From CAYTAP01 sp964435775 (GTDB lineage: Bacteria; Planctomycetota; Phycisphaerae; Tepidisphaerales; Tepidisphaeraceae): 29,062 bases of DNA. Position numbers and translations under genes: made by a program. Below, in pieces: positions 23,565-29,062 of the stretch. The DNA lies in contig CAYTAP010000039.1 of assembly GCA_964435775.1 (NCBI GenBank), positions 1 through 29,062 of the forward strand, in the 5' to 3' direction. Position 1 is the stretch's first letter, and every line of letters starts with the position of its first letter. The notes under the pieces are model-generated. The model ran no database searches. It saw nothing but the letters and a program-made list of their open reading frames with translations, and was not told the DNA's origin.

Positions 23565-24179
23565 TCACTGAATGTCGTCGAGGCGTTTCCACCGCTGGCT
23601 GCCATCGCTGAGGGGTGTGAAGTCGGGGTTGGGATTTGTCGGCTCGTGGGGATGCATCCCGCGCACTTCCCGGTTGAGTTCGAGCATACGCCGTAGGAAA
23701 TAAATGAACGCCAGGAAGCCTGCGAGGGCGAAGCAGAGATACGCGTATGGCCGGATGCCGGGTGTGGTGCCGTGGAATCGTCCGATCGCGTTGAAGACAA
23801 GCTGCACCGCCGCGACGAGACACACCAGCGCGGCGATCAACGCATAGGATCGGCTTCGATAAATGGCGCGGCGCGATGCCGCGTATTGACGGATGCGCAG
23901 GCCATCAAGTTCATCTTCCTGCGGGTCGGCCGGTTCCTCCGGCGCGTCGGCGTCGGCGTCGTCATCGTCCTCCACCACGACCCACGGCGCTTCGTTGTCG
24001 ATTGGGTTCTCACCAGTTGCTTGTTCAACTCCCTGGGTCGCTTGAGCGGGGTCGGGGATGGTCATCTCGCTGTCGCAGTGCGGGCAGATAAGCAGTTGCT
24101 CGCCGTCGGCGGCGGGGGCATGAATGGCCTCGCCGCAGTTCGGGCAGGTGAACTCGTTTAGCGGCGTGTCCTCGCTCAT
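23565..24179 (-). CDS. Zinc-ribbon membrane protein of unknown function
   Basis: A 204-residue protein. It has an N-terminal zinc ribbon, TCPNCGEAIHAP...ICPHCDS (Cys 12, 15, 32 and 35), then a strongly acidic linker (VVVEDDDDADADAPEEPADP) and two transmembrane helices (SYALIAALVCLVAAVQLVF and AYLCFALAGFLAFIYFL). A polar C-terminal tail ends in WKRLDDIQ. I do not recognise a characterised family. The start is chosen at ATG 24179 because its first four bases, ATGA, overlap the proA stop codon; this arrangement suggests translational coupling. The N-terminal zinc ribbon matches common planctomycete proteins with a similar layout. It converges with clpS. Confidence 0.75.
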   Translation of the reverse strand: MSEDTPLNEFTCPNCGEAIHAPAADGEQLLICPHCDSEMTIPDPAQATQGVEQATGENPIDNEAPWVVVEDDDDADADAPEEPADPQEDELDGLRIRQYAASRRAIYRSRSYALIAALVCLVAAVQLVFNAIGRFHGTTPGIRPYAYLCFALAGFLAFIYFLRRMLELNREVRGMHPHEPTNPNPDFTPLSDGSQRWKRLDDIQ

Positions 24180-25450
24180 GTCCGCACCTGGCCATGGCCG
24201 GTGACAATCCACTTGTAGGTGGTGAGGTCGGTTGCGCCCATTGGTCCGCGGGCGTGGAGCTTGTCGGTGGAGATGCCGATCTCCGCGCCCAGACCATACT
24301 CGCCGCCGTCGGCGAAGCGCGTGCTCGTGTTGACCATAACCGATGCGGTATCGACGGTTTGGATGAACCGGTCGATCGCGCGGGTGTCATTGCTCAAAAT
24401 GGCGTCCGTATGACGGCTGCCGTGGCGGTTGATGTGGGCGACCGCATCCTCCAGCGAATCGACCACTTTCACCGCGAGGGTGTACGCCAGATACTCCGTC
24501 CCCCAATCCTCTTCCGTGGCCGCTGTGGCGGCGGGATACAGCGCGCGGGCGCGTTCGTCGCCGCGGATGCTGACGCCCTTCGCTTCCAGCGCCTGACAGA
24601 CGCGCGGGAGCAGCTTGGCCGCGATGTCCTTATGAAACAGGAGCTTTTCGACGGCGTTGCAGACCGCGCCGCCGGGGTAGCTCGTTTTGGCGTTGACGCA
24701 GATGTTGATGATGTCCGGCTCCATGCCACCGGTGGCCGCATCAATGTATATGTGGCAGTTGCCGGTGAAATGCTTGAGGACGGGAATGGTTGAGTCGCGG
24801 ACGACCGCGCGGATGAGCGATTCCCCGCCGCGCGGGATGACCAGATCGATGTATTGGTCGAGCTTGAGCAGGGGGGCGACCAGCGCCCGGTCGGTCGATT
24901 GCACCAACTGAACCGCCCCGGCCAATTCGGGATGCGTTTCGTCAATGGCCGCGTGGATGACCTCGGTGATCGCCTTGTTGGAGTGAAACGCCTCCTTGCC
25001 GCCGCGCAGAATCACGGCATTGCCGCTCTTGAGGCACAGCGACGCGGCGTCGGAGGTGACATTGGGGCGGGACTCATAAAAGAACAGGACCACGCCCAAC
25101 GGACATCGGCGCTTTTCAATCCGCAATCCATTGGGGCGGACATACCCTTCGAGGGTTTGCCCGACCGGATCGACCTGCCCGGCGATCTGTTCGACGCCGG
25201 TCGCCATCGATTCGACGCGCTTGTCATTGAGTTGAAGGCGCGCCACCAGCGCCGGCGCGAGTCCCGCATCATTGGCCGCCTTGATGTCCAGTGCGTTGGC
25301 GGCCAGGATCGCCGCACGCTGCTCCCGCAGCGCCGACGCGATGCGGCGAAGGATGGCGTTCTTCACGTCGCCGGACAGGGTTGCCAGCCGCATGGATGCG
25401 TTCCGAGCCGATTGGCCGAGCTTCAGGACATAGTTTTCTGCGTTCTCCAT
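24176..25450 (-). CDS. proA: Glutamate-5-semialdehyde dehydrogenase (gamma-glutamyl phosphate reductase)
   Basis: Reduces gamma-glutamyl phosphate with NADPH to glutamate-5-semialdehyde in proline synthesis. The 424-residue length is normal. Characteristic segments are CPLGVVLFFYESRPNVTSDA (115-134), LKSGNAVILRGGKEAFHSN, the catalytic Cys in SYPGGAVCNAVEKLL (C264), and the C-terminal EYGLGAEIGISTDKLHARGP followed by TYKWIVTG. The ATG at 25450 has no clear Shine-Dalgarno sequence. It is 80 bases downstream of aroDE in the same direction and overlaps the zinc-ribbon gene by four bases. proB is not in the window. Confidence 0.97.
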   Translation of the reverse strand: MENAENYVLKLGQSARNASMRLATLSGDVKNAILRRIASALREQRAAILAANALDIKAANDAGLAPALVARLQLNDKRVESMATGVEQIAGQVDPVGQTLEGYVRPNGLRIEKRRCPLGVVLFFYESRPNVTSDAASLCLKSGNAVILRGGKEAFHSNKAITEVIHAAIDETHPELAGAVQLVQSTDRALVAPLLKLDQYIDLVIPRGGESLIRAVVRDSTIPVLKHFTGNCHIYIDAATGGMEPDIINICVNAKTSYPGGAVCNAVEKLLFHKDIAAKLLPRVCQALEAKGVSIRGDERARALYPAATAATEEDWGTEYLAYTLAVKVVDSLEDAVAHINRHGSRHTDAILSNDTRAIDRFIQTVDTASVMVNTSTRFADGGEYGLGAEIGISTDKLHARGPMGATDLTTYKWIVTGHGQVRT

Positions 25451-25530
25451 GTCGGCATTCTAGCAGGGATGCGCCGGCTCGGCGAAGCGATGGATGCCGA
25501 GGCGATTGTCGCGCTCAAATGCTCATTCGC

Positions 25531-27084
25531 TCAACCCAATCGTGCTTCGATCACTTTTCGCATGACTTGCAGCGGCGCGGGGAGGCTTGTCCAGGCTTCA
25601 AATTGTCCGGCCGCCTGACGGAGGAACATTTCGACGCCGCCGACGGTCGTTGCGCCGGCCGCCCTTGCCTGGCGAAGAAGCAGGGTGTCCTGGGGATTGT
25701 ACACCGCGTCAAAAACCAATGTGTCTGGCGAAAACAGGTTGGTCGCGCCATCGGCGGGGCTGGCGTCGACGTTGGGGTGCATGCCCACGGATGTCGTGTT
25801 GAGATAGATGTCGGCGGCAGCGTTTCCGATCTGATCGAGCGAAGCGGCCGACACGGCGCCGCTGTGGCCGTTGAACTCATCGGCCAGCGCCTGCGCCCGA
25901 GCGGTGTTGCGATTATAAATGGTGACCTGTGCGCCGTAATGCGCCAGCGCCGCGACGGCCGTGCGTCCGGTTCCTCCCGCGCCGAGAACCGCAACGCGGT
26001 ATTGCTTGAGCTCAACGGCGTTGATGTGGAGGGCGGCGACGATGGAATCGACGATCGCGGCGTAATCGGTGTTCAAACCCCTCAGCTCAATCCTTTCGGT
26101 GTCGCGGTGGATGAGAATCGTGTTGACCGCCCCGATTCGCATCGCAAGGTCATCCACCGCCGCTTTTTTTTCCTTCAGGTAACGCAGAGCGTTTTCCTTG
26201 TGCGGCAGAGTGATGGACAAGCCGGATAAATCAAGGCCGGACGCATGGAGGAATGTCTCCATGAACGCCTTGAACGACTCATACCCGGCCTCCACGAGCA
26301 GGGGGAGATAAACCCCGTCATGCCCGGTCGCGTCGAATGCGGCGTTGTGAATTGCCGGGGACATTGAATGCGCAACCGGCGACGCGACCACGCCATAGAC
26401 TCTCGTCGATGCGCCAAGCGCATCCCAGCGATACAGCCGCTTCATCCGCTCGATGGGCACCTGCCCCGGCGCGGTGCGGGCGTCATCCGTCAGGGAGGCG
26501 AAGGTGAGAAACGCGCCGAACTTTTTGGCGAGAACGCGGGAGATCAGCCCCGCCTCCCCCATGCACAGGGCGATCGTCGGTTTGGCGCGATGGCGGAGCA
26601 ACTCGAATGCTTCAAGGTTGTCGCGGATGCTGCGGGCGGTCCAGACGATCTTGCTGATCGCGGCCGGGGCTGCGTTCAATTCCAGCATCAGGTTGTTCAG
26701 TTTGTCCGGCCGACCGGCGAAGTGGTGGCTGCTGGCGATCAGCTTCGATGGCGGAATCGACGTGTCGGCCGTTCGCTGCAATGTGACAAGCTCAAGATCG
26801 ATATACCGCGCATTGGGGGATGCTGCCGCCGCACGGAGCGCGTCGAGGCGCGCCTCATCGGTGGCGTCCGAGTGTCCGCCTTCCCATTCCGGGCGGCAGG
26901 TTGCGATCGCGGGCAGGATGGATTCATTGACCAGTGATGCGACCAACGCCGAATCGGTGAACCTGTCGATCCGCAATTCAACAAAATCCGCGCCCGCCTC
27001 GGCGGCTGTGGCGATGTCGCGGCGCGCGGCGGCGAGATCACTCACAAAAATGGGAACGCACAGGAATGTCGAATCAGACGGCAA
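25531..27084 (-). CDS. aroDE: Bifunctional 3-dehydroquinate dehydratase (type I) / shikimate dehydrogenase
   Basis: A 517-residue fusion of two successive steps of the shikimate pathway. Residues 1-225 form a type I dehydroquinase: VELRIDRF near the N-terminus, ATCRPEWEGG, the catalytic His of SSHHF (H120) and the Schiff-base Lys in SKIVWTA (K145). Residues 228-517 form shikimate dehydrogenase: YGVVASPVAHSMSPAIHNAA, LSITLPHKENAL (catalytic Lys), GAVNTI, LNTDYAAIVDS and the NADP site VLGAGGTGRTAVAAL. The order resembles the plant DHQ-SDH enzyme; similar bacterial fusions occur in Planctomycetes and Chlamydiae. The likely start is a TTG that overlaps the end of dapA by 11 bases, supported by GGAG six bases upstream. 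Confidence 0.93.
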   Translation of the reverse strand: MPSDSTFLCVPIFVSDLAAARRDIATAAEAGADFVELRIDRFTDSALVASLVNESILPAIATCRPEWEGGHSDATDEARLDALRAAAASPNARYIDLELVTLQRTADTSIPPSKLIASSHHFAGRPDKLNNLMLELNAAPAAISKIVWTARSIRDNLEAFELLRHRAKPTIALCMGEAGLISRVLAKKFGAFLTFASLTDDARTAPGQVPIERMKRLYRWDALGASTRVYGVVASPVAHSMSPAIHNAAFDATGHDGVYLPLLVEAGYESFKAFMETFLHASGLDLSGLSITLPHKENALRYLKEKKAAVDDLAMRIGAVNTILIHRDTERIELRGLNTDYAAIVDSIVAALHINAVELKQYRVAVLGAGGTGRTAVAALAHYGAQVTIYNRNTARAQALADEFNGHSGAVSAASLDQIGNAAADIYLNTTSVGMHPNVDASPADGATNLFSPDTLVFDAVYNPQDTLLLRQARAAGATTVGGVEMFLRQAAGQFEAWTSLPAPLQVMRKVIEARLG

Positions 27085-27940
27085 AGGGCGCTCCGGCCAG
27101 GGTCATCGCCTCTTCAATGGCGGCCTTCGTCCCATCGCTCGCCTCCCACAGGGGAAGGCGCAGCTCGCCGCTGTCCTTGCCAGCCATTTTCAGGGCGTGC
27201 TTGATCCCCACCGGATTTCCATCGAGAAAGAGCGTGCGGATCAATTTGAACAGCTTGCAATGACTGGCCGATGCGGTGTGAAAATCATTCTTCAGCGCCA
27301 AGTGGGTCATTTTCACCACCTCTGCGGGAAGGAGATTCGACACCACAGACACCACGCCCGCCGCGCCGATCGCCATGAGGGGGAGCGTGAGCGAATCGTC
27401 GCCGCTGAGGATCGTGATGTCGCACAGGGCGCGAATCTCGCTGGCGATGTCCATTGATCCGGTTGCCTCCTTGATCGCCACGATGTTCGGATGCTTGTTC
27501 AGCCGCGCGGGCGCCATCGTGATCCCCGTTCGGCTGGGAATGTTGTACAGCATGATCGGCAGGTCCACCGCGTCGGCGAGGGTCATGAAGTGGTGATACA
27601 GCCCCTCTTGGGACGGCCTGTTGTAATACGGATTGACCGACAATCCGGCCGTCGCGCCCGCTTTTTTGGCGAACGCGTGCAGCGCCTTCGCCTCGCTCGT
27701 TGAGTTCGCGCCCGTGCCGACGATGACTGGCACGCGACCGGCGGCCAGCTCGACGGTCCGCGTGATCATCAGCTCATGCTCGGCGAAGCTCAGGGTCGGC
27801 GATTCACCGGTCGTACCCACCGGAACAAGCCCGTCAATCCCCTGGTTGATCTGAAATTCCACCTGCTCGCGGAGACGAGCCTCATCAATCGCGCCATCTC
27901 GAAATGGCGTCACCATGGCGGTCATCGCACCGGAAAACAT
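27074..27940 (-). CDS. dapA: 4-hydroxy-tetrahydrodipicolinate synthase
   Basis: Condenses aspartate semialdehyde with pyruvate in the diaminopimelate/lysine branch. The 288 residues are the usual length. Family features are AMTAMVTPFRDG at the N-terminus, VPVGTTGESPTL (40-50), the catalytic Tyr in YNIPSRTG (Y132, with R137) and the Schiff-base Lys in VAIKEATG (K157). The frame is open eight codons further upstream, but the ATG at 27940 has AAAGG five bases before it and gives the typical MFSGAMTA start. It ends inside the start of aroDE (11-base overlap). pdxJ lies 94 bases upstream, with a heptad repeat between them. Confidence 0.97.
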   Translation of the reverse strand: MFSGAMTAMVTPFRDGAIDEARLREQVEFQINQGIDGLVPVGTTGESPTLSFAEHELMITRTVELAAGRVPVIVGTGANSTSEAKALHAFAKKAGATAGLSVNPYYNRPSQEGLYHHFMTLADAVDLPIMLYNIPSRTGITMAPARLNKHPNIVAIKEATGSMDIASEIRALCDITILSGDDSLTLPLMAIGAAGVVSVVSNLLPAEVVKMTHLALKNDFHTASASHCKLFKLIRTLFLDGNPVGIKHALKMAGKDSGELRLPLWEASDGTKAAIEEAMTLAGAPFAV

Positions 27941-27980
27941 GAAAACCTTTCTCTTAATCAGCATTCATCAACAACGCGGC

Positions 27981-28029
27981 ATCAAACATCAAGCAACCGA
28001 CAACTGACCACGGACCACTGACCACGGAC
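27981..28029 (-). repeat. Seven contiguous heptads between pdxJ and dapA
   Basis: Read on the minus strand: GTCCGTG, GTCAGTG, GTCCGTG, GTCAGTT, GTCGGTT, GCTTGAT, GTTTGAT. Seven 7-mers run with no insertion or deletion and with gradual sequence change. In one frame it would encode a peptide like VVRGQWSVVS, which I recall from many spurious ORFs in related genomes. Confidence 0.85.
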
Positions 28030-28034
28030 AACAC

Positions 28035-28751
28035 TTACGATCCCTTCAACAGCGCCTTCATCTCCCGTACCGCCGCGCGCAGGCCCACGAACACCGCTCG
28101 GGAGATGATCGCATGCCCGATGTTCAATTCCCGCATCTCGGCGATCCGCGCCACGGGCATCACGTTGCGGTAGTTGAGACCATGCCCGGCATGGAGCCGC
28201 AATCCACGATCGTGGGTCAATTTCCCCGCGCGAATGAGCCGGTCCAGTTGCACCTGGGCATCGGCGCCTGAGGCATTGGCATATTCGCCGGTATGAAGTT
28301 CGATGGCGTCGAAGCCGCATTGATGGGCCAACTCGATCTGCTTAGGGTCCGGGTCGATGAATGCGGAAACATATACGCCGACGCCTTTCAATCGCTTGAC
28401 CGCATCCGCCACGCGGTCGCTCTGGTGCGACAGATCAAGCCCCCCCTCGGTGGTCACTTCCTGCCGCCGCTCGGGGACGAGCGTCGCCTGATCGGGTTTG
28501 GTCTTTAGTGCGATCTCGACGATCTCCGCAGCCAGGCTCATTTCCAAATTGAGCTTGCACTGCACCGTCTCGCGCAGTGTCTTCACATCGCTGTCGCAGA
28601 TGTGGCGGCGATCCTCCCGTAGATGAACGGTGATTCCATCGGCGCCGCCGAGTTCGGCCTCCACCGCCGCCCACACCGGACTCGGTTCATACGTCCGCCG
28701 CGCCTGCCGCAATGTCGCGATGTGATCGATATTTACGCCCAGTTCAATCAT
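28035..28751 (-). CDS. pdxJ: Pyridoxine 5'-phosphate synthase
   Basis: Joins 1-deoxyxylulose 5-phosphate and 3-amino-2-oxopropyl phosphate to make pyridoxine 5'-phosphate (vitamin B6). The 238-residue TIM barrel shows the signature start MIELGVNIDHIATLRQAR, GADGITVHLREDRRHI, LNLEMSL, TLVPERRQEVTTEGGLD, FIDPDPKQIELA, IELHTGEYA, LHAGHGLNYRNV and NIGHAIISRAVFVGL. The open frame extends 17 codons further, but the ATG at 28751 begins the conserved N-terminus. No strong Shine-Dalgarno sequence is seen. It heads the minus-strand run pdxJ-dapA-aroDE-proA. Confidence 0.97.
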   Translation of the reverse strand: MIELGVNIDHIATLRQARRTYEPSPVWAAVEAELGGADGITVHLREDRRHICDSDVKTLRETVQCKLNLEMSLAAEIVEIALKTKPDQATLVPERRQEVTTEGGLDLSHQSDRVADAVKRLKGVGVYVSAFIDPDPKQIELAHQCGFDAIELHTGEYANASGADAQVQLDRLIRAGKLTHDRGLRLHAGHGLNYRNVMPVARIAEMRELNIGHAIISRAVFVGLRAAVREMKALLKGS

Positions 28752-28830
28752 GTTGGTTGTGATTCTAATCCCGCACCCGCGAGACTCAAGCGCGCCGCCC
28801 ATGAAGTGCGGCTTGCCTGCCGCCCTTTAT

Positions 28831-28858
28831 TCATCCTTCATCCCTCATCCCTCATCCT
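28831..28858 (+). repeat. Four-unit heptad tandem repeat (TCATCCC type)
   Basis: TCATCCT, TCATCCC, TCATCCC, TCATCCT, contiguous, in the 121-base gap between the ABC permease gene and pdxJ. The period is exactly seven. Confidence 0.8.
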
Positions 28859-28872
28859 TCTCTTGCTCCCCC

Positions 28873-29062
28873 TCACCCCTTCATCCCCGTTGTGGCGATC
28901 CCCTGGATCAGTGTCCGTTGGAATAGGAAAAACAAGAGCAGGATCGGCAGGATGACGAGCACCGACGCCGCCATGAGCAGATGCCACGGCGTTCCGCCAT
29001 GTTGTGATTGAAACACCTGCAGGCCCTGTGCAAGCGTGTATTGCTCAGGTCGTTGGAGGTAG
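28873..29062 (-). CDS. Carbohydrate-type ABC transporter permease, C-terminus (cut by window edge)
   Basis: The frame enters from the window edge and ends at TGA, giving 62 residues. They hold a hydrophobic helix (LLMAASVLVILPILLLFFLF) and the ending QRTLIQGIATTGMKG. This tail closely matches MalG-type sugar permeases (F-x-Q-R-x-F-x-x-G-I-x-x-G-A/L-K-G), which form the inner-membrane channel of a periplasmic-binding-protein-dependent importer. The preceding WHLLMAAS segment also fits. The rest of the transporter must lie beyond the window. It precedes pdxJ in the same direction, 121 bases away, with a heptad repeat between them. Confidence 0.85.
   Translation of the reverse strand, partial: YLQRPEQYTLAQGLQVFQSQHGGTPWHLLMAASVLVILPILLLFFLFQRTLIQGIATTGMKG

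Overview
The window looks like a chromosomal stretch from a GC-rich member of the Planctomycetes, probably a Phycisphaerae-like lineage. This is inferred from an exported protein with an exosortase-type tail (IPLPAAAW, a hydrophobic helix, then basic residues), a planctomycete-style ClpS, an enlarged LeuRS, a fused aroDE gene, and simple 7-nt-periodic repeats at gene junctions. No rRNA, tRNA, CRISPR array, transposase or phage gene was seen.

Layout. Positions 1-2.6 kb (minus strand): the start of a BrnT-like toxin gene cut by the window edge, lysS, an intergenic region with two inverted copies of a GC-rich hairpin repeat, and an hsp20 gene with its own terminator. 2.8-7.8 kb (plus): miaA followed by a 1321-aa AsmA-like envelope protein. 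8.0-12.0 kb (minus): leuS and an araC-type regulator separated by a long inverted repeat. 12.1-16.0 kb (plus): a phytanoyl-CoA-dioxygenase-like gene divergent from araC, a YbaK-type deacylase, an M14 carboxypeptidase-like protein and a DUF481 outer-membrane protein. 16.1-16.9 kb (minus): a small kinase-like protein. 17.4-18.2 kb (plus): the exosortase-sorted protein with a strong ribosome binding site and a strong terminator. 18.3-19.6 kb (minus): an alkaline-phosphatase-superfamily phosphodiesterase. 19.7-23.5 kb: comB (plus), an orphan LolD/MacB-like ABC ATPase (minus), a GT-C-like membrane protein (plus) and clpS (plus). 23.6-28.8 kb (minus): a biosynthetic run pdxJ, dapA, aroDE and proA, ending in a translationally coupled zinc-ribbon membrane protein. 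The last 190 bases hold the C-terminus of a sugar-type ABC permease.

The genes form several housekeeping themes: translation (lysS, leuS, miaA, the YbaK-like deacylase), proteostasis (hsp20, clpS), envelope (AsmA-like, DUF481, the exosortase substrate, the GT-C-like protein, the ABC ATPase) and amino-acid/cofactor synthesis (dapA for lysine/peptidoglycan, aroDE for chorismate, proA for proline, pdxJ for vitamin B6).

I found no clearly new multi-gene system. The most unusual signal is non-coding. Five gene boundaries carry short tracts built on a 7-nt period, each with a different unit, and one is folded into an inverted repeat with 34-nt arms. They resemble the heptameric STRR sequences of cyanobacteria. 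Other points worth checking are altered recognition residues in ClpS, a kinase-like protein without a normal DFG or APE motif, and the divergent araC/dioxygenase pair with a symmetrical TTGAAC element.
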